Source of the DNA: Haemophilus parainfluenzae
GTDB lineage: Bacteria; Pseudomonadota; Gammaproteobacteria; Enterobacterales; Pasteurellaceae
Length of the DNA: 64,000 nucleotides
Assembly: GCF_014931395.1 (NCBI RefSeq)
Contig: NZ_CP063120.1
Location: 1-64,000 of the forward strand
Direction of reading: 5' to 3'
Both the position numbers and the translations under genes were made by a program. A model generated the notes under the pieces. It saw only the letters and a list, made by a program, of their open reading frames with translations, was not told where the DNA came from and did no database searches. Positions 17,815 to 27,412 of this stretch are shown one piece after another; within the stretch, counting starts at the first letter, position 1, and each line of letters opens with the position of its first letter.

Positions 17815-17843
17815 AAAAAAGGCATGGTTCCCCATGCCTTTTG
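17815..17843 (-). terminator. Terminator of the autotransporter gene
   Basis: Stem AAAAGGCATGG with CCATGCCTTTT around a short loop. On the minus strand it is followed by six T, 15 bases after the adhesin stop codon. Confidence 0.85.
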
Positions 17844-17858
17844 TTTATTAATGATAAA

Positions 17859-20800
17859 TTACCAGTGGTAACCTGCACCAACTGCTACACCCACTTTACC
17901 TTGTGTATCGCTCGTACCGGCTAAACGAATAATGATTTTACCGTTGTCTGAAATACGTGACATACCTAATGCCACTGCATTTTGACCTTGGTAATTACCC
18001 GCTGCCACAGATACCATGCTCTTACCTGGAATGTAAGCTTGTGGTAATTGAGACGCCGCTAATGCGCTTGCTGTACCTGCATTTACACGTTTACCTAACT
18101 TGTTCACTTGACCATTTAAGTGGTTGATCTTGTTATTCATGTCAGCTTTTACTTCATGTAATTGGCTACCGTTTACCGCATCAGTACTGTCTGCAGCAAT
18201 GCGTCCTGGTGCAACATTGGTAATTTGTTTATTACCTGCATCAATACCATTTTTAGTCATACTTGGACCGTTTTTAATGGTTACGCCATTGCTATCAATC
18301 ACCGTATCACCCGCAGTGAATTTGTTTGCCGTTACGCTTTCCACTTTGAGGTTTTTCTTGATACCTACACGAACATTACCGCTCTTATCAATGTTTGTCA
18401 TTACATTATTGCCACCATCAAACTCACTCCAGTTTGTGTTGCTATCTGCGCCTTTCACATTGATTTGGCTATTTAATTTCGCACCGTAAACATCACCTAC
18501 ATTTGCACCAAATTTTAAGCCATCACTTAATGTTGCGATAGTTTCGCCACCAAAGTTCATACGATTTGGTGTTTTACCATCCAAGTTTGGAGCTGCATCT
18601 TTACCACTTACTACTGTAATTGGCGTTGAGTTATCACCTTCACCAAGATTAATCGTTGTGGTATTAACTGTTTTCGCGGTGACATTTTCAGCTTTCAAGT
18701 CTTTTGTGGTAGAAATCGTGAAGTTAATACCATTCTGTTCAAGTTTGATATTATCACCTGCGATATAGTTTACAGTCGCACCTGGAGCTACATTAGCAAC
18801 TTCAGTACCACTTACTTCACCAGTAGAGCCTTCTTTCTTCGTTGCAGTTGCATTCCAGCCTTTACTCGCAAGTTTTTTCACTTCGTATAACTGGCTACCA
18901 TTCACTGCATCTTTGCTATTAGCATTTAAATCGCCATTTGCAACATTACTAATTTTATTACCTGCAGCATCAATACCTGCTTTAGTTACACTCGGGCCAC
19001 CAGTAATTTTTAAACCATCATTGTTAATGGTTGTATCACCTGCTTTTACGCTATTAACTTTGATGTCTTTGTTTAATTTAACTGTAACTTGATCACCTGA
19101 TGCTTCAGTGGTGATATTGTCATCACCCTTAATCGTAACAGTCGAACCTAATTTTTCCACATTAGTTGAACCGCTATCACCGTTAAAAGTTAAACCTTTT
19201 GTGTCTACCTTGGTATTCGCATCCACACCTTGTTGAATCTCATCTTTCGTTTTTTTAGATAAATCAAGATGGTAGTTCGTTACAGAAGCGTTGCCAACAT
19301 CTTGTGCACCTTTATTATCTACTGTTAATGCGTCAGTAGTTGTCACATTTGCAGACGTATCTACAGCATCAATTTTGTAAATAGTTTGACCATTTGCACC
19401 TTTTTCTGGCGTAACACTTGTGTTTTTACCAGCTTTAACCTCTGTTTTAGCCGCATTTAACTGAGAAACATTGACTGCGTCCGTTGGAGCTGTTCCATTA
19501 GCGACATTAGTAATGCTCTTATTTCCAGCATTAATACCATCTTTTGTTACACTCGGACCGTCTTTAATACTCAAGCCATCTGTATTTAAAACAGTATCGC
19601 CAACTGTTACATTACCTGCAGCATTAACATTAGTAACATTAATTGTTTTACTTAAATTAAATGTCACATTATCGTTTGTTGGATTTTTAGTAATAACAAT
19701 ATTGCCATCAGCGTTATTCAAATCAACTGTTTCACCTGGTTCAACATTACTACTATTGGTTCCATTATTAACAGTTAAATTCCAGCCTTTATTAGCTATT
19801 TTTGCCACATCTTTTAATTGTGAAACATTCACCGCATCAGTATCAGCAGTACCAGCGGCTACACCTGTGATTTTATTACCAGCGGCATTAATACCTGCTT
19901 TAGTTACGCTTGGACCACCTTCAATAGTTAAACCTTCGTTATTAATGGTTGTATCGCCAGCTTTTACGCTATTAACTTTGATGTCTTTGTTTAATTTAAC
20001 TTTAACTTCATCACCTGATGCCTCAGTAGTGATGTTCTCATCATCACCCTTAATCGCAACAGTTGAACCCAATCTTTCCACATTAGTAGAACCTTTATCC
20101 CCAGTAAAAGTTAAACCTTTTGTGTCTACCTTGGTATTCGCATCAACACCTTTTTGAATATCATCTTTGGTTGCTTGAGAAAGATCCACCGCATAATCTG
20201 TCACTTCAACACCATCAGCATTTTTTGTTGTGCCATTTGGTGTGACAGAAACGGCAGATGAACCAGAAACCGAAGCTGAAACCTCTTTTGCCGAACTTGC
20301 AGCATCAATTTTCTTACGGGTTTCATCATCAATTTTCACTTCAATGCCATTATCTTTGGCTACGGTAGTTAAACCATTTGAACCTGTGATATTTAAAGAT
20401 TGTGTTGCGAGATTAACCGCGCCAGCACCTGTATTACCTGCTGTAGTCAAGTTGATGGCTTTAATCGCGGTATCAACTGCACCACTGGTTACAGCCTTAT
20501 TGTCCCCTGCTGTAACAGCAGTTGATTTATTTAACGTAAATGTCACATTGTTTGCATCAGCAGTACTTGTAATATCTGTACCATCACCCACAATGCCTAA
20601 AGTATCACCCAATTTTTTGACCGCACTTCCAGTGTTACCAGCAAAAGTAATTGGCATGTTACGTACATTATTGATAGCACTGGTCACATCACCTGCCGTA
20701 GCAATATTATTAGGATTTGTGGCTGTTGCATTACCTGTCGTCGCATTAGTTGTGATATTTGTTGTATTCACATCAAATTTCACAATTGTGCCATTTGGGG

Positions 20801-23800
20801 TTTTAGTCACATTCGCGGTAGTTAAGTTTCCATCTTTGAAGTTCACTACATCATTATTATTAATGCGTGATTTAGATGAACCATTTTCTTGTACGTTAAA
20901 ACCGCTATTGTTTAATACTGCGTGAAGTTGTGAACCGTTAATTGCATCAGTTGAAGTCGCGGAAATACGACCTGCTGCTACATTCTGGATTTGGCGCTCA
21001 TTGCCTGCTTTACCAACAGAAACTGCCCCACCAATGCTAGATGAACTTGCTGCAAATCTCACTTCTGAATTTAAACCTGCATCATTTTTAAATACAGCAC
21101 TTGTTGAGTTAGCATCAAACATATTTGTCCCTGCTTCAGAATCAGCACCTAGGGCAATAGATTTATATGCTGTACTTTTAGCATGTGGCCCCAGAGCAAC
21201 GGCACTGTTCGCACTTGCATTAGCGAATGAACCTAATGCCATCGCATCTCGATCTGTTGCTTTGGCTGTATAACCTAATGCTATAGCCGCTCGTTGAGTC
21301 GCTTCAGAATAAGCCCCTTGAGAAATAGTGAAAGCCTCTGCTGCATTCGCAGAATACCCCATTGCAATAGAATGCTCTATCGCAGCCTTCGTATCTTGGC
21401 CAATTGCAATTGAATATCGACCTGATGAATTTGCACCTAGGCCAAACGCCATCGCAGAATAATCAGTCGCTTTACTTCCTTGTCCTAAAGCCACGGTATT
21501 TACACCACTTGCTAATGAATTAACACCGATAGCAATTGTTGTCTCATTCGACGCGTTTGAGTTGGTGCCAAAAGCCATTGAATTACCACCACTTGCCTTT
21601 GAGGCATAACCTGAAGCTATTGAAAATCCTCCTGAAGCAGTTGAGTCTGTACCTAAGGCTGTCGCATAATTTGCCGATGCATTAGCACTAGAGCCAATAG
21701 CTGTTGTCCAGTTTGCACTTGCGTTTGATGAAACACCAATACCAACAGAAAGACCACCTCCTACATTGGCTTTATGTCCCATAGCAACAGAATAACCTCC
21801 ATTAGAGGTTGCTAATTCACCAATAGCAATGTCAGAATATTGACTTGCAGTACTATTAACACCCATCGCAATAGCAGTCTGTCCAGCTGCAGAGGCATTA
21901 CGACCAACAGCAATAGTATTACTTGATGCAGCGCTCGCTTTATTACCAATTGCAATTGTCGCCCACGAATTTGTGCTTGCCGCATCACCGATAGCTATTG
22001 CATTGTCGTGAGATGCATTCGTTGAATTACCAATGGCAATAGAAGCAGTGCCATTTGATGATGCATTATTACCTAATGACACACCATATCTTGCAGTTGA
22101 TGTAGCATTTGGTCCAATAGAAACAAGTTTATTTTCTGATGCTTTAGCATTTGAGCCTAATGCAATAGAATCTGCATGCGTAGTGCTAGCATTCAAGCCA
22201 ACAGCAATAGAATTAACAGCAATAGGTGTAGTACTTGCATTAGGCCCAATGGCAATAGAATCAACACCTGATGCACCCGTATTATTCTGGTTACCTGTTA
22301 CATTTGATTTAACCGAGAAATAACGAATTTTTTCGATTTCTGCCATCGCAGCGTAAAGCTGAGAACCATTGATTGCATCAGTTGAATTTGCGGAAATATC
22401 ACCTGGTGATAAGTTAATAAGTTGACGTTCATAGCCTTTTTTACCAATGGAAACAACGTCCCCCGCGATAGTATCAGCACCACCAGCCCAAGTATAAGTT
22501 GTCCCTAAAATAGTACGAGTAGTATAGGCAACCCCCGCTTTATCCGTCGCAGAACCGCCACCAATCGCAACAGAGTTTGCAAACGATGCATTAGCTCCTG
22601 TACCAACAGCGACAGCATTCGTTTTTTGAGCTGCAGCCAATGAACCTAATGCTAATGAAAGATCCCCAGATTTTGTTTTTGTTCCTAATGATACAGCAGC
22701 CTCACCAGCAATCGTATTCATCCAACGGGGACTTTGAAGCTCCCCTCCAGTTAAATCTTTAAATGCTTGTTGAACCGTTCCCGTTTTATCTTGGCCATTA
22801 GTATTGATGTAAGTCGTTTGTGTAGCCGCTGCTAAATCAGTATCATCCCCACCAATCGCAACCGATGCATTACCATAAGAAATAACATTACCGCCAATCG
22901 CAATTGATTGATCGCCTCGAGCCCATGCACCCTCAGTAATAGAATTACCACCATATTTAGCCGCTTTATCAGCGTTAATGCCAGCTCCAATAGCAATAGA
23001 CTGGTTTACTCGTACAACAGAAGAGCTATCGCCAACCTGAGCATTTTGACCGATGAGAATATTACGACTACCCGTTGTTCCACCATAATTTCCTGTGCCA
23101 TCACCAATCAGCACACTATTGGCATAACGACCATTTACATCACTACCAATTGCTAATGTTTTTTCTTGAGATACCGTTACATTATTACCCATTACAAATG
23201 AAGTTTTGCCAGATAGATTAATATCATTACCAATTGCGGCAGATTTCAGATTTGACACACTGATGTTATTACCAATTGCAGATGCATTCATATGCGACAC
23301 ATTGATATTATTACCAATTGCATTAGAATTTGCATGAACCACTTTAATATTGTTCCCCATGGCTAATAAATTATTATAAGCATGGTTTTCAAGAGTAATA
23401 TTATTTCCCGTCGCGCTAGAATTTGCACTCAATACAGTTACATTATTACCTGCAGCACTAGAATTTGCTCCTGATACAGTTACATTATTGCCTGCAGCAC
23501 TAGATTTTGCTCCTGATACAGTTACATTATTGCCTGCAGCACTAGAGTTTTCTCCTGATACAGTTACATTATTACCTGTAGCACTAGAATTTGCTTCTGA
23601 TACGGTTACATTATTACCAATCGCCTTGGAGTTTTGTCCCGTAGAAGTAACATTTGCAGAATTACCAATCGCTGTAGAGTTTTCTCCTAATGCTTTGGTA
23701 TTTGCATCCCCAATACCAATAGCCGTTGCAACAACATTAACAGGAACAACATCGCCAACATGCACTTGAGCCTGTGCCTGCATCATCACTGCAGATAAAG

Positions 23801-23963
23801 AAAGTGCAAATGCTGAAAGTTTAAAAAGAGAAGATAAACGTGTTTCGCTTGTTACACGTTGTTCTGAGTTTGAAGAGGCTTTTACTGCCCCTTTCGCTAA
23901 TTCTGATGTCACGACAAAAGATTGTGTCGTTTTGTTCCAAATAATCTTAAATACTTTGTTCAT
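17859..23963 (-). CDS. Trimeric autotransporter adhesin, YadA/Hia-like
   Basis: A 2034-residue outer-membrane adhesin of the trimeric autotransporter (type Vc secretion) class, expected to bind host cells or matrix and to promote aggregation. It has an extended signal peptide (ESPR-type N-terminus MNKVFKIIWNK, hydrophobic core about 46-60, cleavage after AQAQA), a 14-residue repeat block (about 85-260), two YadA-type head regions with the AIG/ALG-x-x-A periodicity (about 270-520 and 560-960), head insertion motifs (STDAINGSQL near 540 and 1000), a long stalk with repeated TDAVNVSQL and KGLTF units, and a C-terminal YadA anchor (about 1945-2034) ending in the aromatic residue W. The full-length frame is intact. 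Ligand unknown. It is bracketed by uptake signals near 17799 and 24229 and carries one inside (20620). Confidence 0.95.
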   Translation of the reverse strand: MNKVFKIIWNKTTQSFVVTSELAKGAVKASSNSEQRVTSETRLSSLFKLSAFALSLSAVMMQAQAQVHVGDVVPVNVVATAIGIGDANTKALGENSTAIGNSANVTSTGQNSKAIGNNVTVSEANSSATGNNVTVSGENSSAAGNNVTVSGAKSSAAGNNVTVSGANSSAAGNNVTVLSANSSATGNNITLENHAYNNLLAMGNNIKVVHANSNAIGNNINVSHMNASAIGNNISVSNLKSAAIGNDINLSGKTSFVMGNNVTVSQEKTLAIGSDVNGRYANSVLIGDGTGNYGGTTGSRNILIGQNAQVGDSSSVVRVNQSIAIGAGINADKAAKYGGNSITEGAWARGDQSIAIGGNVISYGNASVAIGGDDTDLAAATQTTYINTNGQDKTGTVQQAFKDLTGGELQSPRWMNTIAGEAAVSLGTKTKSGDLSLALGSLAAAQKTNAVAVGTGANASFANSVAIGGGSATDKAGVAYTTRTILGTTYTWAGGADTIAGDVVSIGKKGYERQLINLSPGDISANSTDAINGSQLYAAMAEIEKIRYFSVKSNVTGNQNNTGASGVDSIAIGPNASTTPIAVNSIAVGLNASTTHADSIALGSNAKASENKLVSIGPNATSTARYGVSLGNNASSNGTASIAIGNSTNASHDNAIAIGDAASTNSWATIAIGNKASAASSNTIAVGRNASAAGQTAIAMGVNSTASQYSDIAIGELATSNGGYSVAMGHKANVGGGLSVGIGVSSNASANWTTAIGSSANASANYATALGTDSTASGGFSIASGYASKASGGNSMAFGTNSNASNETTIAIGVNSLASGVNTVALGQGSKATDYSAMAFGLGANSSGRYSIAIGQDTKAAIEHSIAMGYSANAAEAFTISQGAYSEATQRAAIALGYTAKATDRDAMALGSFANASANSAVALGPHAKSTAYKSIALGADSEAGTNMFDANSTSAVFKNDAGLNSEVRFAASSSSIGGAVSVGKAGNERQIQNVAAGRISATSTDAINGSQLHAVLNNSGFNVQENGSSKSRINNNDVVNFKDGNLTTANVTKTPNGTIVKFDVNTTNITTNATTGNATATNPNNIATAGDVTSAINNVRNMPITFAGNTGSAVKKLGDTLGIVGDGTDITSTADANNVTFTLNKSTAVTAGDNKAVTSGAVDTAIKAINLTTAGNTGAGAVNLATQSLNITGSNGLTTVAKDNGIEVKIDDETRKKIDAASSAKEVSASVSGSSAVSVTPNGTTKNADGVEVTDYAVDLSQATKDDIQKGVDANTKVDTKGLTFTGDKGSTNVERLGSTVAIKGDDENITTEASGDEVKVKLNKDIKVNSVKAGDTTINNEGLTIEGGPSVTKAGINAAGNKITGVAAGTADTDAVNVSQLKDVAKIANKGWNLTVNNGTNSSNVEPGETVDLNNADGNIVITKNPTNDNVTFNLSKTINVTNVNAAGNVTVGDTVLNTDGLSIKDGPSVTKDGINAGNKSITNVANGTAPTDAVNVSQLNAAKTEVKAGKNTSVTPEKGANGQTIYKIDAVDTSANVTTTDALTVDNKGAQDVGNASVTNYHLDLSKKTKDEIQQGVDANTKVDTKGLTFNGDSGSTNVEKLGSTVTIKGDDNITTEASGDQVTVKLNKDIKVNSVKAGDTTINNDGLKITGGPSVTKAGIDAAGNKISNVANGDLNANSKDAVNGSQLYEVKKLASKGWNATATKKEGSTGEVSGTEVANVAPGATVNYIAGDNIKLEQNGINFTISTTKDLKAENVTAKTVNTTTINLGEGDNSTPITVVSGKDAAPNLDGKTPNRMNFGGETIATLSDGLKFGANVGDVYGAKLNSQINVKGADSNTNWSEFDGGNNVMTNIDKSGNVRVGIKKNLKVESVTANKFTAGDTVIDSNGVTIKNGPSMTKNGIDAGNKQITNVAPGRIAADSTDAVNGSQLHEVKADMNNKINHLNGQVNKLGKRVNAGTASALAASQLPQAYIPGKSMVSVAAGNYQGQNAVALGMSRISDNGKIIIRLAGTSDTQGKVGVAVGAGYHW
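18955..19223 (-). repeat. Stalk duplication, copy A
   Basis: This stretch closely repeats 19873-20144 (spacing 921 bases or 307 codons). Both encode the stalk unit running from KGLTF through NKDIKVNSVKAGDTTINN to GPSVTKAG. Runs of more than 30 identical bases are visible at both ends. It reflects internal duplication and offers a substrate for recombination that would shorten or lengthen the stalk. Confidence 0.85.
19873..20144 (-). repeat. Stalk duplication, copy B
   Basis: Partner of the copy at 18955-19223, about 85-90 percent identical by eye and one codon longer (an extra acidic residue in the GDDEN segment compared with GDDN). Confidence 0.85.
23395..23640 (-). repeat. 42-base tandem repeats in the adhesin N-terminal region
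   Basis: Five to six near-identical 42-base units encode the 14-residue repeat NNVTVSG-A-N-SSAAG. The most alike copies (23456-23580) differ at only a few bases. More diverged units continue to about 23160. Repeats in steps of three bases keep the frame, so copy number can change without breaking the gene. Confidence 0.85.
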
Positions 23964-24281
23964 AAAAAGGTTCTTCCCAAAAAATAGACCAATAAGTTGT
24001 TGCGAAGCTAAAATAATGCAAACTAAGCAAGTAAATAGTAAAGTCTTTGGAGTATATAGGAGCTAAGCATAAGATCAAGGAAATGTTTGCTTTTTACACT
24101 GTTTTTTACAAAAAATTTACATTTTAACGTTTGCGTAAAAAGCGAACATTAAAAAAGTACTCAGGATGGGCTAATCACATGGGTTTAATCCCTCTCAAAC
24201 AAGTAAAAAAACACGATGAAAATCAACCGCACTTTTGCCTCTTTTAGAATATTATCCTTTACCACTTTCTCAATACCAGTA
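23964..24281. other. Noncoding stretch between adhesin and nrfA
   Basis: This AT-rich divergent region holds the upstream DNA of the adhesin gene (minus) and, further on, the nrfA control sites. One uptake signal lies near 24229. I see no gene, and no clear sigma-70 promoter for the adhesin. Confidence 0.6.
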
Positions 24282-24297
24282 TACCCCTTTATGAGTA
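24282..24297 (+). promoter_or_regulatory. NarP-like 7-2-7 site upstream of nrfA
   Basis: TACCCCT (24282-24288), two bases, ATGAGTA (24291-24297, complement TACTCAT). Both heptamers fit the NarL/NarP consensus TACYYMT in the inverted 7-2-7 arrangement that NarP prefers. It lies 30 bases (centre to centre) upstream of the FNR-like site, close to the layout of the E. coli nrfA promoter. Confidence 0.65.
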
Positions 24298-24312
24298 TTT
24301 TGATTTTAAAGT

Positions 24313-24326
24313 TTGATCAACCTCAA
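24313..24326 (+). promoter_or_regulatory. FNR-like site upstream of nrfA
   Basis: TTGAT (24313-24317), four bases, CTCAA (24322-24326), nine of ten positions of the FNR consensus TTGAT-N4-ATCAA. FNR activation under anoxia is the norm for nrf operons. A class II start point would lie near 24361. Confidence 0.65.
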
Positions 24327-24473
24327 ACTTTTGGAAGATAACCTTAGAAAAACTACTACTTTTTGGTATCTTATGCTTGCAATGAACTATTTTTATGAGT
24401 GAATTCAAAAGCTTAATAGGAATTGTTTGCATTTAAAATTGTTTTTTTATTCTTTCCTAATGGAGTGATTATC

Positions 24474-25997
24474 GTGAACGCATTGAGAAAAAGCCTTGTT
24501 TTGGCCACTTCTTTCGCAGCTTTAGGTGTGTATAACTCAGCGATGGCTGAAATGGTATACAAGCCTGTTGAACAACCTGTGGAAGCACCAAACCCTAATT
24601 TAAAAATCGAAGCAGTGAATGAAAAATTTGCTGAGAAATATCCTAGCCAATTCAATTCGTGGAAAGCGACTGAAAAAGGCGACAAAATCATCTATGCTAA
24701 TGAACAAGATCCTCGTTTAATCGTGTTATGGGGGGGCTATTCTTTCGCAAAAGAATATAACGCACCTCGTGGTCACGTTTATGCAGTAGAAGATGTACGT
24801 AATATTTTACGTACTGGTGCGCCCAAAAATGCAAATGATGGCCCTCAACCAATGGCATGTTGGACTTGTAAAGGTCCAGACGTTCCTCGTTTAATTGCAG
24901 AATGGGGTGAAGATGGTTACTTTGGTGCAAAATGGGCTAAAGGTGGACCTGAAGTGGTCAACTCAATCGGTTGTGCAGACTGTCACGATACTACATCAAA
25001 AGACTTTGCCGAAGGCAAACCAGCATTACGTATTGCTCGTCCACACGTTCTTCGTGCATTAGATCACTTAAATAATGCACTTCAAGCAAAAGCAAAAGCT
25101 GAAGGTAAAGAACAAGCTAACTTAAGCTTTAACACAGCTGCTCGCACTGAAAAACGTGCTGAAGTTTGTGCTAACTGTCACGTTGAGTACTACTTCGCAG
25201 GTGATTTAAAACAAGTAACCTTCCCTTGGGATAACGGTCAAACTGTTGATGACATCGAAAAATACTACGATGATATCGGTTTCAGTGACTGGACTCACTC
25301 TCTTTCTAAAGCACCAATGTTAAAAGCTCAACACCCTGACTTTGAAATTTGGTCTTTAGGTATGCACGGTAAAAACGGCGTAACTTGTATCGACTGTCAC
25401 ATGCCTAAAGTACAAGGTAAAGACGGTAAAGTTTACACCGACCACCAAATCCAAAACCCATTCGATGCATTTGATACCACATGTGCAAACTGTCACGATC
25501 AAAGCAAAGAAAAACTTAAAGACATCGTTGCTTCACGTAAAAAAGAAGTGAAAGATGTAATGGGTCGTTTAGAAGATCAAGTTGTTCGTGCTCACTTTGA
25601 AGCGAAAGCGGCATGGGATGCTGGTGCAACTAAAGAAGAAATGGAACCTGCTTTAATGGATATCCGTCACGCTCAATGGCGTTGGGACTACGCAGCAGCA
25701 AGCCACGGTGGTCACATGCACGCACCTGATGTAATGCTTCGCGTATTAGGTTCTGGTATCGACAAAGCAGCAGATGCACGTGCTAAACTTGCAGCAATCT
25801 TAACTAAACACGGCGTGAAAACTCCGGTTGAAGTACCAGATATTTCTACAGCTGATAAAGCATGGAAAGTAATGGGTATTGATATCGAGAAAGAACGTAA
25901 AGCGAAAAAAGAATTCTTAGAAACTGTTGTACCTCAATGGGTAAAAGAAGCGAAAGCCAATGGCAAATTAGCTGAAGATACCGCAACAAAACAATAA
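24474..25997 (+). CDS. nrfA: Ammonia-forming cytochrome c nitrite reductase (pentaheme)
   Basis: NrfA is the periplasmic enzyme that reduces nitrite to ammonium with six electrons. The product has 507 residues with a Sec signal peptide ending in NSAMAE. Five heme sites are visible: the catalytic CWTCK at 129-133 with its lysine ligand, and CxxCH sites starting at 167, 232, 305 and 337. I chose GTG 24474 because GGAG lies eight bases upstream and the signal peptide then starts in the normal way; an upstream TTG (24423) adds 17 hydrophobic residues with no ribosome site. First gene of nrfABCD. Confidence 0.96.
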   Translation: MNALRKSLVLATSFAALGVYNSAMAEMVYKPVEQPVEAPNPNLKIEAVNEKFAEKYPSQFNSWKATEKGDKIIYANEQDPRLIVLWGGYSFAKEYNAPRGHVYAVEDVRNILRTGAPKNANDGPQPMACWTCKGPDVPRLIAEWGEDGYFGAKWAKGGPEVVNSIGCADCHDTTSKDFAEGKPALRIARPHVLRALDHLNNALQAKAKAEGKEQANLSFNTAARTEKRAEVCANCHVEYYFAGDLKQVTFPWDNGQTVDDIEKYYDDIGFSDWTHSLSKAPMLKAQHPDFEIWSLGMHGKNGVTCIDCHMPKVQGKDGKVYTDHQIQNPFDAFDTTCANCHDQSKEKLKDIVASRKKEVKDVMGRLEDQVVRAHFEAKAAWDAGATKEEMEPALMDIRHAQWRWDYAAASHGGHMHAPDVMLRVLGSGIDKAADARAKLAAILTKHGVKTPVEVPDISTADKAWKVMGIDIEKERKAKKEFLETVVPQWVKEAKANGKLAEDTATKQ

Positions 25998-26004
25998 AAA
26001 AAGA

Positions 26005-26038
26005 ACCGCACTTTGTAACTAAAGTGCCGAAGTGCGGT
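26005..26038. repeat. Inverted pair of uptake signals between nrfA and nrfB
   Basis: ACCGCACTT (26005-26013) and AAGTGCGGT (26030-26038) form a hairpin; GCACTTT/AAAGTGC (26008-26014 with 26021-26027) is an alternative inner stem. It may act as an intercistronic RNA hairpin that lowers or stabilises downstream expression; no T-run follows closely enough for a clear terminator. Confidence 0.75.
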
Positions 26039-26069
26039 CATTTTTAACCATATATTTGAGGTAATCAGA

Positions 26070-26735
26070 ATGAATTTAACTTCTTTAATCAGCAAATCGG
26101 CAAAATCCCTCGCATTGCTTGCAATGCTTGCGGCAATGCCAATGGCTGCAAGTGCGGAAGAGATGGCAAAAACACCGGCCTCTCAAATCACTTATGAGCC
26201 ACAATTGGATAACCAACGTGATCCAAACCAATATTGTGCGAAATGTCACAAATTTGACCAAGTTGATAAAAACCAAACCTTGGATCAATCTGGTGGTGAA
26301 TTACACTTTGGTAAATTCCACGGCGCACACTTAAATCAAAAAAGCCCTAACACAGGTAAACCGATTAACTGTGTAAACTGTCACGGTAATATTTCGGAAG
26401 ATCACCGTCGTGGTGCTAAAGATGTGATGCGTTTTGATGGCGATATCTTTGGTGATAAAAAACCTATGTATACCGCACAAGAACAAAACCAAGTTTGTTT
26501 TGCTTGTCACCAACCGGCAAAACTTCGTGAAAAACTTTGGGCGCACGATGTTCACGCAATGAAATTGCCTTGTGCAAGCTGCCACACATTACACCCGAAA
26601 GATGATGCGATGAAAGGTATTCAACCGAAAAATCGTGTGAAACTTTGTGTAGATTGCCACGGCGAACAACAAAAACGCAAAGCGGCAAAAGACGCACAAT
26701 CACAAACGCAATCAACCGAACAAAAGGATAAATAA
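26070..26735 (+). CDS. nrfB: Pentaheme cytochrome c, electron donor to NrfA
   Basis: NrfB is a small periplasmic pentaheme cytochrome that passes electrons from the membrane NrfCD complex to NrfA. The 221-residue protein has a signal peptide cleaved near ASAEE and five CxxCH motifs: CAKCH, CVNCH, CFACH, CASCH and CVDCH. The C-terminus is a low-complexity Lys/Gln/Ser tail. ATG 26070 follows TTGAGG. It overlaps nrfC by one base. Confidence 0.95.
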   Translation: MNLTSLISKSAKSLALLAMLAAMPMAASAEEMAKTPASQITYEPQLDNQRDPNQYCAKCHKFDQVDKNQTLDQSGGELHFGKFHGAHLNQKSPNTGKPINCVNCHGNISEDHRRGAKDVMRFDGDIFGDKKPMYTAQEQNQVCFACHQPAKLREKLWAHDVHAMKLPCASCHTLHPKDDAMKGIQPKNRVKLCVDCHGEQQKRKAAKDAQSQTQSTEQKDK

Positions 26736-27412
26736 TGACAGCTTGTTCACGCCGAAACTTTGTTTCCGGCATGGGGGCATTAATCCTTATGACGGGGACA
26801 TCAGTTACCTCTTTAGCGAAAGAGGAAAAGGCGGATAAACCGAAACGCTATGCAATGGTACACGACGAAACAGCTTGTATCGGCTGTACCGCTTGTATGG
26901 ATGCTTGTCGTGAAACAAACCACGTTCCTGAAGGCGTTTCACGTTTGGAAATTCTCCGTAGTGAACCTTACGGTGAATTCCCAAATCAAGAATACGAGTT
27001 TTTCCGTCAATCTTGCCAACACTGTACAAACGCCCCTTGCGTGGCAGTTTGTCCAACCGGTGCATCATTTATTGATCCTGAAACAGGTATCGTAGATGTG
27101 CATAAAGATCTTTGTGTAGGTTGCCAATACTGTGTTGCAGTTTGTCCTTACCGCGTACGTTTCATTCACCCAGTACACCGTACTGCGGATAAATGTAACT
27201 TCTGTCGCGATACAAACTTAGCAGCAGGCAAACAACCTGCTTGTGTAGAAGCTTGTCCAACCAAAGCATTAACCTTTGGCGATATGAATGACCCAAGCAG
27301 TGCAGTTTCCCGCAAAGTGAAAGAAAATCCGGTTTATCGCACTAAAGTGGAATTAGGTACTCAACCAAATCTTTACCATATTCCATTCCAACACGGGGAG
27401 CCAAGAAGATGA
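26735..27412 (+). CDS. nrfC: NrfC, 4Fe-4S ferredoxin-type subunit
   Basis: NrfC is an exported iron-sulfur protein that carries electrons from the quinol oxidase subunit NrfD to NrfB. The 225-residue protein starts with a Tat signal (SRRNFVSG) and contains four cysteine clusters of the CxxCxxC type, for example CIGCTACMDAC and CVGCQYCVAVC, enough for four 4Fe-4S clusters. It overlaps both neighbours (one base with nrfB, four with nrfD), which indicates translational coupling. Confidence 0.95.
   Translation: MTACSRRNFVSGMGALILMTGTSVTSLAKEEKADKPKRYAMVHDETACIGCTACMDACRETNHVPEGVSRLEILRSEPYGEFPNQEYEFFRQSCQHCTNAPCVAVCPTGASFIDPETGIVDVHKDLCVGCQYCVAVCPYRVRFIHPVHRTADKCNFCRDTNLAAGKQPACVEACPTKALTFGDMNDPSSAVSRKVKENPVYRTKVELGTQPNLYHIPFQHGEPRR

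Noticed and set aside
19471..20925. Two long open frames on the plus strand (about 230 codons each) opposite the adhesin
   Set aside because: They arise from the repetitive, low-complexity adhesin gene on the other strand. They have no ribosome sites and hydrophobic repetitive translations with no family resemblance.
23160..23640. Regular repeats that could suggest a CRISPR array
   Set aside because: The 42-base units are tandem without unique spacers and lie in frame inside the adhesin, encoding a 14-residue protein repeat.
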